From the NCBI GenBank assembly GCA_030770535.1, contig JASVEC010000036.1, forward strand, positions 1-64,000: a DNA stretch of 64,000 bases, in the 5' to 3' direction. Source of the stretch: Batkoa obscura. Lineage: Eukaryota > Entomophthoromycota > Entomophthoromycetes > Entomophthorales > Batkoaceae. A program made the position numbers and the translations under genes. Numbering within the stretch: position 1 is the stretch's first letter; every line of letters starts with the position of its first letter. Of the stretch, positions 45,346 through 57,550 are shown one piece after another. Below the pieces are notes generated by a model. That model had not been told where the DNA came from, ran no database searches, and was given only the letters and a program-made list of their open reading frames with translations.

Positions 45346-45892
45346 TTATTTTTTTCAAAGGTAACAAAATAAAACTTAAGTTAAATTAATAAGATTTAAA
45401 AGATGTTTATTGAAACTGAACAATCTCTTTGTTTATTATTCTTGAAGCTCTAATGATAAGATAAAAATCCTAGTTTGTTAATTAGTACTAGAATCCTTTA
45501 AAATTTTTATAAAAAAGTTTGTTGACTTTCAACTCACCAAGCAAAAAGTGACCCATCCAACTTTCGGTATCTAAAGTTTGCGTTTCCCTAATTAGGCAAT
45601 GCCCTAAATAGTTTCAATTTAATGTGAGATGAGCTTATGTGATGATGGCATTATTAATAGTCATAAAAAAATTGAATATTGAAAGCTGGGTAAGTATTTT
45701 AATATCAAATGCCGCTTTACTAACAAAATTACTAAGTTTCGTTTTCGATTTTATTTAAGAGTAATTTAAAATCAGTATAATTTCTTTGATTTTTAAAACA
45801 GGTCCCATAAATACTTAATTTGATAAAATTTGTTGCTACAAATTATATCACGTAAATTACAAGTTTAACCTTGCTTATTCTGATTAGTAATA
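45346..45892. promoter_or_regulatory. divergent intergenic region (exportin-T / F-box gene)
   Basis: 547 bp between two divergent ATGs. It should hold both promoters; no clear element is recognised. Confidence 0.45.
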
Positions 45893-46813
45893 ATGAAAGA
45901 CTCACCCGAAAGATCATTGAACGAACTTCCAACCGAATTATTAGAGCGCATTTTTGTAGAAAGTAACAATCCAAGCTTTCCCCAAGTTAGTAGAATATTC
46001 ATGTTGCTCTCATTGAACCCAACTACGCGTTGTGAGTGGCTGCTAAATAGGTACAACAATTGTGTTTCAACAGCTATCGAAAAAGGGATTAGATGGCCCT
46101 TTTTTGACACTAAAGTTTTGGAAATACTGGAAAAAAGGCTAATCCAGGGTAATGAACCCAAGGTTTCAGTTGAGATATTAATGAGCAGATTGACTGAGAA
46201 AAATAAGGATGGAAAGGCCAAAACTTTAGAGAACTCAAAACTGACCGACTTTGAAAAAGGAGAGGCAAACAAAAATAAAAAAAGTGATACAAAGGATGAT
46301 TCGATCTTGACTGCCAATAATAAACGAAGCCGTGAGCAAACTAGTTCTAACTTTGAGCAAAATGCGACAAAAAAGAGAATATTGAATATTCAGGAGACCC
46401 ATGTCATCAATTATACTGAGCTATCAATTCCAAAGCATATCTTCCAGCTTGATTTTAACATCGAAAGTAAAATGGCTTTACTACAAAATCTACTATTTCG
46501 TAATCTTTCTCTTCAAAAAAATGGCCCATTTGGGCTTGTTATGGCTTGTAAAAAGGCCAACTATACTTTAGTAGAACTCTTGTTAGATAATGGGGTAGAT
46601 CCTGATTATAAAGAGTCGCTACCCATACGCATTGCTTGTCAGTCTGGTGATAAAGGACTAGCTGATATTTTAATCAGATATAACGCAAAACTGGTGCCCA
46701 TAGCTGTTAGATTAGCTATTAAGCATGGGCACCTCCCTTTAGCCGAACATCTAATTAGCAAAGGGGCTGAGGTTGATATGCAGACAATTAATTTGCTTCT
46801 TAAAAAGAAGTAG
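45893..46813 (+). CDS. F-box and ankyrin-repeat protein
   Basis: 306 residues, one exon (MKDSPERSLNELPTELLERI). Residues 9-45 (LNELPTELLERIFVESNNPS) look like an F-box, the Skp1-binding motif. Residues about 100-150 are a Lys/Asn/Ser-rich linker with a possible nuclear signal (NKRSREQ, TKKRI). From about residue 195 ankyrin-like units appear: PFGLVMACKKANYTLVELLL, then LPIRIACQSGDKGLADILI, and VRLAIKHGHLPLAEHLI. F-box/ankyrin proteins usually choose substrates for SCF ubiquitin ligases; substrate and location are unknown. The opposite-strand frames (45865-46317, 46110-46292) are shadows. Confidence 0.82.
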   Translation: MKDSPERSLNELPTELLERIFVESNNPSFPQVSRIFMLLSLNPTTRCEWLLNRYNNCVSTAIEKGIRWPFFDTKVLEILEKRLIQGNEPKVSVEILMSRLTEKNKDGKAKTLENSKLTDFEKGEANKNKKSDTKDDSILTANNKRSREQTSSNFEQNATKKRILNIQETHVINYTELSIPKHIFQLDFNIESKMALLQNLLFRNLSLQKNGPFGLVMACKKANYTLVELLLDNGVDPDYKESLPIRIACQSGDKGLADILIRYNAKLVPIAVRLAIKHGHLPLAEHLISKGAEVDMQTINLLLKKK

Positions 46814-47283
46814 ACTTTTAATAGAGATGCTAAGTTGAAATTTTGGGTTTTATATATAGATTGCGTTTTATTTATTGCTTAATAAAGCTTAATTAGTGTG
46901 TTTTTAATCATTACTTTTATTGATATAGTTATTAGGTGATATTTCTGATTAAACACAAATGTAATGTATTTAGGATTTATTTTGCGGAATATCATTATTA
47001 TTATCTATTAAAATTTGATTAAAATTGAGCTAAAGTATATCTACTTGACTTGTAGATGATGATTGTATTTATAATGTCAAATGATAAAAATAAGTTTAAA
47101 CTATAAATCAAACCATATTAATAAAATTCAATTTATTCAAATAGCGAAAACATACAATAACAATAACAATAAATTTAAAAGAAAGGCTTATATTTCATAA
47201 ACTAAAAAAGAATAAAAGTTTATTATTTTATCTATCTCCACTCAAAACTGATAGAGCCGAAGAAATTAGCTGGTAATGACCCA
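46814..47283. other. convergent intergenic stretch
   Basis: Spacer between the F-box gene and the 3' end of the NIPSNAP gene; a few AACAAT repeats near 47155-47172 are the only pattern. Confidence 0.5.
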
Positions 47284-48546
47284 CTATTTGAGAGGGGAAT
47301 GATCCATGGGAACTAGGATAGTGGATTGCATACGTTCAATTAAACGAACTAAAAATAAAAATAAGCACAAATTCTACACATTTATAATAAATCTACCTGT
47401 ATTATACACCGTCTCAGACCACCCATCCACTTTCCATGCTTCTTCACGTGTGGCTTTACGTTGTTGTAAATTACTAAATAAGTCAATATCAAAAAGAAAT
47501 GAAACTGAAAAAATTTACGGATAAACCCACATATGATGAACATAATTCAAATCCCCTAATTGAGAGAACCAAGCCCCAACCGGTTCGGTAAATTGACGAC
47601 GACATTCTAGCCCGACTTTCCTAAATAAAATAAGTTGCCCTACATATATTAACTGATTTGCTTACCAATTTTGCTCCCATTCTAAAAGGCGACCAGGCTA
47701 TTATAAATATAAGTTTAACTCAGTTAAAAGAAAATTGAATAATAATACTTTCAAAAGATAGGATCTAAGCTCATAAATTCCTCCATGAAATTTTGGTGCT
47801 GAAGTAGCCCAAAAGGCAAACTCCAAACAAAATTGATTTTCCCTCTTATTCAACATTGGACGCAATTCTTTTTGATAACTTTGATAATTCTAAATAGCTA
47901 AATTTAAAAAAATATTTACATAAACAGAATCTTACAGAGTCCTCTGCAAGTTTAGCATTGATCTTATCATATGCAGCGTATCCATCGTATTCCCAGATAT
48001 GAACTTTTTCGAGCTGTTAATAATTTCCAAATTGATGATAAAAAGGTGTTACCTGCTTTATCCAACTCTCCAATTTCTGAAAGCCAACTTCCACAAAGTT
48101 TTAATCCTTCATTGCCATAATTTTTGAGATGCTTGGGGTAAAAGCTTCCACTATAAATTCTAAGTAAAGCTAAAACTTTATAAATAACTTTATACCTACA
48201 GTAGCTTAGCATAGTCTTCTTGAGCCTCAGGCTTTATATGGTGCACTAACAAATTTTAATATTAAAAAATAATATGAAAATCAGACTTACTTTCAATCTG
48301 ATGCACATACTTCCCCCTTGCCAACATTTTAGAAAACGTATTTTTTTCTTGCTCGATGATACTAGGACCTTGTTGCGACCCATGTAAAATGGAGCTCAAG
48401 ATCCCCTTCCCTTTTTTGTCATCCTTTCCCTCCTCTCTGAGTTTCAAGCTAGGTTGAAATGCAGCTGAATGTAAACTTCTTGGGCTTAAAGCAACTCTTC
48501 TTATACCTCTGGTTAATCTTAATAAATTTACGACTTGTGGCTTCAT
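47284..48546 (-). CDS. NIPSNAP-family mitochondrial protein
   Basis: The start is at 48544-48546 (MKPQVVNLLRLTRGIRR), with a basic, acid-poor N-terminus (LSPRSLHSAAFQPSLK) typical of mitochondrial import. Exons then give SSILHGSQQGPSIIEQEK, HHIKPEAQEDYAKLL, GLKLCGSWLSEIGELDKAG, VHIWEYDGYAAYDKINAKL, LRPMLNKRENQFCLEFAFW, GGIYELRSYLLKPGRLLEWE, RRQFTEPVGAWFSQLGDL, VHHMWVYP and the last exon LIERMQSTILVPMDHSPLK. This matches the doubled NIPSNAP ferredoxin-like domain in full length, about 290 residues and about eight exons. In animals NIPSNAP proteins sit in the mitochondrial matrix or membrane and signal mitophagy; the role in fungi is not settled. Confidence 0.9.
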
Positions 48547-49120
48547 TTAAAATAGAAATAAAATAAAATAAAATAAAATATTAGATTCCTTTTTCTCTTT
48601 TTGTACGTCATTCTTGTTTTTTATAGTGCTTTTATTTAGCCAAAATACTTGAGAATAGTGAGGAATGATTTGCTCATCTATTAATAATAGTCACCTGATT
48701 AGAAGGTTTATTAACAGTCACAGTTTTAAACTTCAATAAGATTGAAGATGAGAAAAGTAGCACAATTTTGCAATATTAATTGGGGTGATAAATTAATCCC
48801 CATTCAATTTTAAACTGCAGATTTTTCTGCAAAAGTATATTAAACTAGAAGATGGGCTTTCGACATTAGCAACAATCATCTGAAAACAAAACCAATTCAT
48901 TTATATAATATGATTTGCTTCTATCCTCTAAAATATCATTGGCTCAAATCCCATACAATTTCCAGTAACGATTCATAAAAGCTAACAACAGTAAAGGCAT
49001 TTTAATTGGTAGTAGCCAAATGCGCGTTTTCAAAAGCTAAAAAGATTAGAGCCAATACATTAAACTAAACAAATTATAAAAGAAACCTTGATAAAATGAG
49101 TGAACTATTTTTGTAAAAAA
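48547..49120. promoter_or_regulatory. divergent intergenic region (NIPSNAP / Timeless genes)
   Basis: 574 bp between divergent ATGs, with about five AAAAT units at 48551-48580. No other feature is seen. Confidence 0.45.
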
Positions 49121-52100
49121 ATGAATAAAGGCTACCAAGAGTATCTACATAGTGTGGTAGCGGCACTTGGTGGATACCAAAAGAGGGAAAAAGGAAACCC
49201 TGGCGATGATAATAGAGGAGATGATAATAAGGAGGGATGTAACCTAAAAGATGGTCCTAGAGCGCTATCTAAAGATAGTCAGGCAATTGAAGGAGATTTG
49301 GTTTATGTCGAGGGAGATGAGTGTATAGGTAATGGCTGTTTGAATTTCTCCAATAAAGTGTTAAGTGTGTTTATTTTGTAGAGTGTCTTAAAGACTTAAA
49401 AAGAATGTTAAGAAATGAGGAAAGTGATAGTAACCAAATAACTCGGTTTTCTTTGGCCCGATGGGATACATTGACAAAAGATTTGATCCCTATATTAGAG
49501 TTAAACTCAAGTCTTGATAATGATAGCATTGGAAGGGTTTGCTGTAAGCTACTATTAGAATACCTTCTATTAAATTAAATTTTGTTCTTATAATTTAGAT
49601 GAGTTAATCGTTTATTTATTGACTCCAATTAAAGATAAACCCTTTGTTAATTGCTTCTACAATTTTTTGAGAGAAGAACAGGAGATGAGAAAGGAGAATA
49701 AAGAAAGTGGCAAGCAAGAGGACTATTTTAGTGATGTAGATCGAGGTTCAGCTAGCGAAGGAGAGATGGAGTTGGATGGAGGTTATGATCTTGTAACCGA
49801 AGATGAAGAAAGTGAGGAGGAAGTAGAAATAAAGAGCAGTCTTGAGTTAAATATCCAAGAGTACAATGAACACTTGATTAGGTATAAGAAAGAGATACTA
49901 AAAAACCCATGGATCATTCGAAGAAGTATGATTAAAGTCAATCAAATTACTCGTCAGGAAAAAGTAAGCCCAGAAGATGAACACTTTTTATTTATTACAT
50001 TCACCATGCTGAAATCACTTTTGAGCGTCCCTAAGCTCAATGAAGAGCTTTTCATTACAATGAAAAAATTGCTTATCTTTGATTATTTAATCTACTTTTC
50101 TAAATTTTTAAATCTCGCAAAGTTTCAGTCACTGTTTTATCTCTATTCTGATCTTGTTTATTCCATTTTCAAATATGTAGATATGCAACATTTAATATCT
50201 AGTATTACTGATAATGGTGGAATTGAGGTAATACTATTTCATTCATTATTTAGAGAAATGATTTAATTTATATTCTAGAAAAAAACTGCTGATAAAATTA
50301 AACAGGAACTTAAAGAATTCAATATTAAAGCATTAAATGAGCTCCATTTACAAAACACAAGGCATTCTAGATTCGGTGGAACTAATCTACTACTAAATGG
50401 GTCCAAGCAAAAATTGCATGTATTTAATTTAGATAACAACTACATGAATAATCTACTCAAAAATAATAACAACAGCACAACCGATAACACTATTAAGAAG
50501 GACGATAATAAAACTATTTTTGGAGGAAAAGTTCAGAGTTATTTCACTCAACCTAAAGATTATATCCATAAGATACCTACTGGAAGAGAATTAGCATCAT
50601 TTAAATTTCACAATGTAGGGCATGTATTAAAGTTATTGCCAATCACCGGAAAAGATGGGCATAATAAAAAGTATTTATTAAAGGTAGATTCTATTATTGT
50701 TTATGAAGTTCAAAAGGATGAATGTAAAACAATATTAATAGATTTCTTATATAAGTATTGCGCCAATGTGGCCAACATGTTATTTGATTTAAGTCAAAAA
50801 AAGATAAATCACAACATTGATGATAAAGTAAAGCAGCTAATTCTATTAACTAATTGCATCAATTTAATCCGACAATATCTTATTAAAGGAGAATATAAAT
50901 TAATTAATAAGTCCATTTCATTAATCAATAAGGAAGGATTATACCATTATTTCATTAACAACATTAATGAATTTAAAGCAGCAAAGCAATACAAGGTATT
51001 AAACTTTTGTTTAAATGGTTTACAAGCATGGATTGCTTTGATGTATGAAATGAGTAGATTAGACCCAATAAAAAATGAAAATGAAAATGAAAAACTAGTA
51101 CAAGTGGCAGAACATCACATTCATAATTTTATATATGATTATGCTTTATTAAAACCAGTACATGACTTATATAATGTTTATTTTCATCCCTCCATTTCAA
51201 GTAGTTTAATCGAATTCACTTATGTAATGAATAGGATGGTTAAGGCTTTTTTCAAGACTCAGACAAGTATTACAGCTAAAAAGAAGAGGATTAGAAGTAG
51301 AAAAAATCAAGGTAACAAAAAAAGTAAATTAGATCAACTAGAAGATGATTTTAATCAGAAAATGAATCTATTGAATCCTGACGAGCTTATACTGTCCTAT
51401 GACCTTGAAAATAATGAAACTCAAAGTGAGAATAAGAGAATAAATGGTAATGAAAGTGAGAGTGAAAAAAATAGCGAAGAAGAAGAGTATGATGATCGAG
51501 TAATTACATTTCAAAGATATATTAAGGTAAATAAAACAACAATACTAATAATACATTAATTGGCTATTTAGAATTATTGTAATGACAGTATAATAAAATC
51601 CCATATAATCGAACTAGAGATTATAACTAACAGTATCCAGCCAGTCAGGTTTTTCATAAAACAAACTTATTCACATTCGAGGATCAACTCAAGGTTGCGA
51701 CCCATTGTTACTCTGTTTAGTTATATTTTGTTAGATCCCAGTGATTATAAAATGTTTTTTAGAATCTCTTATTTACATTCATTATACACGATTCTTGAGC
51801 TAATAAATGAGATGGAAAAAGAGTATAAACTGAGCAAGATAAGTGGTACTGATATAGACGCCTTAGAGGATTCTATTGAGAGAGACAATTATAAGAGGTT
51901 AGTTGGTACCCTTCCTTCAAAGCTAAATTATTTTGGCTCTTTAAAAACTTTTATTCAAAGTTTAATGGATTATTTCATGAAGCAACTACGACTCGATCCT
52001 TATTTGTTTGAATCTATTACTCCTAAATCTATCAAGAATTCTATTAAGGCTACTGCGCTTGATATGAATAATAATAGTTATAATCACGATAGTATTGCAG

Positions 52101-52279
52101 AAGAGAAAGGCTTGAATGATGCTTACAATCATACTAAATCCAATAATGCTACTATTGAGAATAAGGTAGAAAACAATACAACAGCAACTGAAACAAACGA
52201 TGAGATAGACCCAGAAATAGCCAAATTTATTAATGAAGAAATTAATGACCCTAATTTTTTTGACGAATTGGGATTTTAA
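49121..52279 (+). CDS. TOF1: Timeless/Tof1/Swi1 replication fork protection protein
   Basis: The first good ATG is at 49121 (MNKGYQEYLHSVVAALGGYQ); a GTG slightly upstream is not a eukaryotic start. Exons join as DECI|ECLKDLKRMLRNEESDSN, GRVC|YELIVYLLTPIKDKPF, GGIE|KKTADKIKQELKEFN and RYIK|NYCNDSIIKSHIIELE, with introns near 49337-49380, 49550-49599, 50229-50279 and 51523-51569. The N-terminus fits the Timeless domain, RHSRFGGTNLLL is the hallmark RHSRFGG block, and the C-terminal part (RLRPIVTLFSYILLDP, FFRISYLHSLYTILE) fits the second conserved region. About 920 residues. With Tipin/Csm3 it travels with the replisome, stabilises paused forks and aids the S-phase checkpoint. It has acidic insertions (GDNRGDDNKEG, TEDEESEEEVE). 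Confidence 0.93.
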
Positions 52280-53319
52280 AGTAGGATTTTACTTGAAAAA
52301 TACTGGTAGTCAACGTTTCTATGGCACTACTGCTTTTGGTTTCCTAATATCATTACTTTTCTATATTATTGAAGGATAGTATGTATGTTAAGTTCATGTT
52401 GTTCCAAGCAAATAAACTTTTTGTTTTATTGCCAATAATAATGAGCATAAAATATCCAGTTGTATGTTTTTTTAGATAGGAACGATGCTAATTTTTTATA
52501 TGTAGCTTTGGCGTTTATTTCAAAATATACTTTAGTTATAAATTGTTATTTTCATGTTTTTTAACACAAAGTTTAAGAAATTAGTTTATTCTTGAAAAAT
52601 TATAACTTTGAAATATTAAAAATTCATTAGTGTGTCTCAATATTTAAATTTAATAAATTTTATATTACAATTAATTTAGAGTTGTGATAATTAAAAGTCT
52701 TTAGAGTTTCAATGTGCTAATAATGGTACAATATAAATTAAGTACACTAAAATTTAGCCAAATAGATTTAAAGACACATTTTGAAGACTGCACAGATATT
52801 TTCGCTTAACAAGTATAATCTCAACTTAGCTTAATAAAACCAAAAGGATTATAATAAGCCTAAAAGTAGTTCTATATCAAATCAATTTAGTAAATATTAT
52901 TGGCTCAAAAGTTAATTTACCAAATTTTAAAAAATAGTCTTTTTAAGACTGAATTTTAAACATAAAATTACATGAATGACGAAACAATTTTAACCCTTAA
53001 TCTGGGAAAAAATAATTAAGTTAGATTGGAAGATGAAGGAGAATGGCTGAAAGTATTTACATTTTATTTATTAGCAAAGCATTCCAAGTCTAAATTAAAG
53101 ACAAGGCATTGAGAATGATTCCTATATACCTTTTTCCAAATAACCAATAAGTTTTAAAAATTTGTCAAACAAGCACAATCAATTATAGATAGTTGATAAA
53201 ATTTTATTAAAAGGTTAAGGTTCAAAATAGAAATAGTTTTTTTAAAGAGATGTTCTTAAATAAAATTACAGTTAATAAGAGATAAAAAGTACCAAACTTT
53301 TTCATTATATCTACATAAT
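52280..53319. other. convergent intergenic stretch
   Basis: About 1 kb of AT-rich DNA between two 3' ends. No gene or repeat family member was recognised. Confidence 0.5.
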
Positions 53320-53995
53320 TTAAAAATCCCCTGTAGGTATATTTGTTATATATTGAAAGGGATCTTCTTCGTCTTCTTCTTTTGTTTTCAATGAATTTAA
53401 CTCTTTATTTAGTGTCTCTTCTGCTATATTATCCTCCTCTACTTCATTTGGTTTCATTATTGAGCTTAGGGTTGGCAAACTATCCTTTTCTCTTAATATA
53501 TCTGGCTTTACCTCCTCCTTACTCTTTCTTTTTCTTATTAAAAGTTAGCTTAAACTTAAGATTTTAGAATTATAAGTACCTATTCATTCGATTCCGTATT
53601 GATGGCGGTCTTTTTGAATGAATTTTAAAATGATTCTGATAGAATAATAATGGCACTTGATCTTCTTCTAAACCACATTTTGGACACACACAGGCACAGG
53701 TACCGTTATCTGGTAATATATGTTTTGCTTTTAAGTGTGTAAATAGACGTGAGTTATCGTCATAAGACTTATTACAGTTTCTTACAATACAGCGCACTTG
53801 GTCTATGACTGGTATATTATAAATCGGGGGTAAAAATATATTATTGGGAGCAATACGACGATACTGACCGTCACTTTCTGAGGCCAGCTTTGAAGAAAAT
53901 TCGCTTCCATTTCTAATACTTGAAGTGACCATGTTATTTGGTGCGATTTTGACTAGCCTTCTGGCGTTAGGCTTATTAGGATTCATGGCTTTCAA
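53320..53995 (-). CDS. C2H2-like zinc-finger protein with acidic tail
   Basis: Two exons. Exon 1 starts MKAMNPNKPNARRLVKIAP and ends RMN; an intron GTACTTATAATTC..TTTAATAAG follows, and exon 2 continues in frame RKRKSKEEVKPDILREK to YITNIPTGDF at 53320, giving about 205 residues in total. Two fingers are visible: RCIVRNCNKSYDDNSRLFTHL (C-x4-C..H-x4-H) and CPKCGLEEDQVPLLFYQNHF (C-x2-C..H-x3-H). Exon 2 is charged and acidic (SLKTKEEDEEDP). It is probably nucleic-acid binding and nuclear; no specific family was recognised. The plus frame 53343-53567 is a shadow of exon 2. Confidence 0.78.
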
Positions 53996-55087
53996 AAAAG
54001 GTTAGTGTCATATATATCATTTTGAAAAATAAATACTATTTGAATTACGCAATAAAAGGATAATGAAGATTAAAAATAGGTAATTGTTTCTGTCCAACCA
54101 CAGAGTCTGTTTGTCTTTTTACACTGATTGATTGATTCCTTTGGTTATGATGTCATCATTGCAATCCAACACTTAATTTATCCTTAAACATATTTTACCA
54201 ACATGATTGGTCCAAATCTCTGAACAATAAATCAAATTAAATCCTTGATTGTATATCATAGTTTTTAGCTGGTTTAATGTTTAGATAGAATGTGTGTACA
54301 GTTTAAGCTCTAGTATGTTGTAAAAATACTTATCCCTAAAAAATAATATAAATACGGGTTTTAAAGCTACAGATTTGATAGAATAATAAAAATAACAGTT
54401 GCTTCCTTATTTAGAAAAGCTACACTATAATAATTGACTATTTTCAGTTGAACTCTTGACTTAACCTGCTTTGGATCCGAATAATTCTGAGTTACTATTA
54501 AAAAAATCGTAACAAAAATTGTCTGGTTATTTTAAATAAATGATCTATTTATTCAATTATTAATACACTACCATCTGCTTATTAAGTTTAGATTTTGAAA
54601 TTACTTGCTGTTTAGAGTACTATACATTTAAAGTTTATAAATGAAAATACCTTTTGATTATAAACTTTAATTCACTTCAAAGTTACTATCAAACAATTAC
54701 CTGAGTATAAAAGCTAAAGCTAACAAATTGTATATTTTAATTTGCATCAAAACTATTTGTTACTTTTTAACCATATGCTTTAAATAAAATAGAATAAGTC
54801 TGCTTATATTTGCTTAATAGTTACTATTGAAAGCTTTTTGTAATTAAGGGTCATTTTATCTATATCTTGAACAAATGGCCCCTCATATTGGAATATTTTT
54901 AGCTTTGATAGGTAAAAGTAGCTAATGTATGATTATTCAATTTAATTATATAGGGATTTGAATCACATTAAAAAGTATAATATATAGAAATAAACCTACT
55001 TATATAAAAGCTCAAAAGGTGTAGTTTAAATAATAAGCCAATTCTCCTTTTCATTGTCTTTATTCTATGATCTTTCTCATGTATTTT
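53996..55087. other. intergenic stretch
   Basis: AT-rich spacer upstream of the zinc-finger gene and downstream of POP5. No gene, RNA or repeat was recognised. Confidence 0.5.
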
Positions 55088-55549
55088 TTATTCCTCTTCT
55101 TCAATCAACTCTTGATACTTGAACTTATGAATTAATAATAATAACTTTTTATCTCTCTTAATACTGGCATGCATAAGTTTTTTGATTGTAGCTGTAGTTT
55201 TAAGCACAGTAAAGCAGCACTTGGTCCCTTTGATTTCATTGAGCAACGTCAAAGATGCACATACCATCTTTTCATTCTCTCTGTTCGTTCTTAGTAGCCC
55301 AATCTTTGTTTCTGGATTGAAATATTGTACTATAATTTGGTTAATAAATTATGGATATTTAAAAAGCTTACAGTTAAGGTCTGTAGCTATTTTACTTGAG
55401 CCTATGGAACCAAAGTTAAATGCTATACTTCGATTAATTTGTGATTGCACTTCGCGCTTGTTTAGAGATACGCCTTTCATGTTAGCTGCCTGGGCACCAT
55501 CTTCTAATGCTACTTCGAATAAAAAATATCTTCTTTTAACACGAACCAT
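55088..55549 (-). CDS. POP5: RNase P/MRP protein subunit Pop5
   Basis: The start is at 55547-55549 (MVRVKRRYFLFEVALEDGAQ). Two exons: the first ends ..SKIATDLN-, a ~45-nt intron (GTAAGCTTTTT..AATTATAG) follows, and the second reads QYFNPETKIGLLRTNRENE, MVCASLTLLNEIKGTKCCF, TVLKTTATIKKLMHAS and ends KYQELIEEEE. MVRxKxRY at the start, a central beta-alpha region (NPETKIGLLRTNRE) and a T-ATIKK block near the end are Pop5/Rpp14 family features; the length of about 140 fits. Pop5 binds the catalytic RNA of RNase P (5' end of tRNAs) and RNase MRP (pre-rRNA) in the nucleus. The plus frame 55182-55574 is a shadow. Confidence 0.9.
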
Positions 55550-56102
55550 TCGAAACAAAAAACTACTAACTTAAGTTTGCTTCATCCAATTAAACCATGT
55601 TTTTAATTCTTAAATTTAAAACGAAAAAATTAATTTTTACATAGAGCATATTGAAATTTTAATGTTAAGATTTTGATTGCCTTATAGTTCTTCTTGTAAA
55701 ACGTGCTGAAAATATACATGTAATCCACTTCATTTATAAATAAAGGTTTTAGAGTTATGCTAGATTCGATACTTTTACAAAGTCTATACAGAAGTATCAA
55801 GTTTTGAAGAATAAATAAAGCTTCAAAAATATGAATTCATTCTTTTAAAGGTAAATTATTTTTTGAAAAACTTGGATATTAAAATTAATCAAATCATACA
55901 AGTGTTATTACGAATATTTGAAATTTGGCTTAAGATAACTATGCCAACTAAAGTTAATAATAATGATAATATAACAGCTACCATAAGTGTAATATACTAA
56001 ATATTTAGCTGTTTATATTATTGATAATCAAAAAGAATATTAATTTAAAATAAGTTCTTTAATTTAAATTTATGAACTAAAATAAAAATGAAATTTAATA
56101 AT
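55550..56102. other. intergenic stretch
   Basis: Spacer between POP5 and the downstream end of the MFS gene on the same strand; nothing else seen. Confidence 0.5.
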
Positions 56103-57550
56103 CTAATTAATCATAGGTGGTGGAATACAGTAACTAACAATTAATGTGAATAGCATGATTGATACTATAACAAGCCAAGTAAATGGAAATTTAAGTAATA
56201 TGAAATCAAACGAATTATTTAAAGACCAACTAAAAAGCATTCCAGTTAGATAGGGGCCAAGAGACCGCATTAAAGACACTAAACATTGTGCAATGCCACT
56301 CACTCTACCAAGAATAGGTTTTGGTGATGCTTCCATGATCTGAAAAAATTAATAAGTATTTAATGAATCTGTATAATACTTACCAGTATATTAACTGCAG
56401 CAAAAGTAAAAGCTACGCCAATCGTCTTTAAAGTTGTAACGAAATAAAGGTAAAACCAAAGTGAGCTGTTTTCTTTAGTTCCGAAAAGCGGTTGAGTTAA
56501 AGGATATAAGAAAATAGATGGTATATACAAATAAAAAATAACTCTCAATGCTGTTAGAGAGCCATATCTTCTTTGAAACGGCACGAATAAGAAAAATTGA
56601 GCTAATAATAAGATAACTCCACCAAAAGAATTTAAAAATCCAATATCGGCTGGACTAAATTTTAAACCTCCGTGATTAGGGTTCTCAGATGCCCAAAAAG
56701 GTATAATCTCATCTAACATTACTGAAAATAACCCTATTCCACAATATGCTGTAATAGTAAGCCATATCGATTTTGGAATAGGAATATTAGAAGATGAACT
56801 TGGAGAATCGTTTGTTTCGTTATTTAATAAAGGACTCGTTTCGTCATTCTGCTTGTTCTTTACTTTCTTTGGTAATGTTTCTTTTAAGAATAAAAGTCCG
56901 ATAATAGAACTAATTAAACATAAGGAAGAAGAAACAAAGCAAGGTAGAAAATAAGGGTATTCTGTTAAGAGTTTTACAATACCAGGGTTAGTAAAAAAAC
57001 CAGGGTATTGTTGTATAGGATCAGATAGATAGCCACCTAAAATTGGCCCTATAATTGATCCTAATCCATAAATCATCGGCAAAAAATTAAACGTGTAAGC
57101 GCGGTTACTACTATCGGTTATTTCAGCGACCATGGCTTTAAGCACTCCAATATTACCATTTAGCAAACCACATAAGCCTCGAGTAATAACAGCCCAAGTC
57201 AAGGATTTACTCAACCCAAATAAAAACAGATTGATACTAGTGCCCAATAACCCCATAACTATAACTGGCTTTCTCCCAATTCTATCCGATAATGTTCCCC
57301 ATGGAATTCCACTTACAAACTGACAAATAGCAAATGAAGAGGCTATAAAGCCTGCATAATATGCCACATCTTTCTCATTATTTGTAATGTGAAAGTCTCG
57401 GACCATAGAATATACAAATGGAAGTAATAGGGTGAACGAAATTGGTTCAGAAAACCGAACTAATAACATAACACTTACCTGTCTCCATGGAATTGGGGTA
57501 GGTTGTTTTACAGCACTTTCTTGAGATTGATGATCGGTTGTTGGGCTCAT
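56103..57550 (-). CDS. MFS transporter, drug/metal facilitator (ZIFL/TetA-like) type
   Basis: Two exons: 56387-57550 and about 56103-56342, with an intron CTG|GTAAGTATTATA..TTTTTCAG|ATCATGGAAGC joining ..FAAVNIL to IMEASPKPILGRVSG. The protein of about 470 residues has roughly twelve membrane segments. Motif A is clear: GTLSDRIGRKPVIVMG between segments 2 and 3. Motif C-like sequence is YGLGSIIGPILGGYLSDP. The second half holds RVSGIAQCLVSLMRSLGPYL and LTGMLFSWSL, typical of the fungal/plant ZIFL group. Related proteins export small molecules or metal chelates with proton exchange; the substrate is unknown. An Asn/Ser-rich cytosolic loop (NETSPLLNNETNDSPSSSS) lies between the halves. The plus frame 57132-57323 is a shadow. 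Confidence 0.92.
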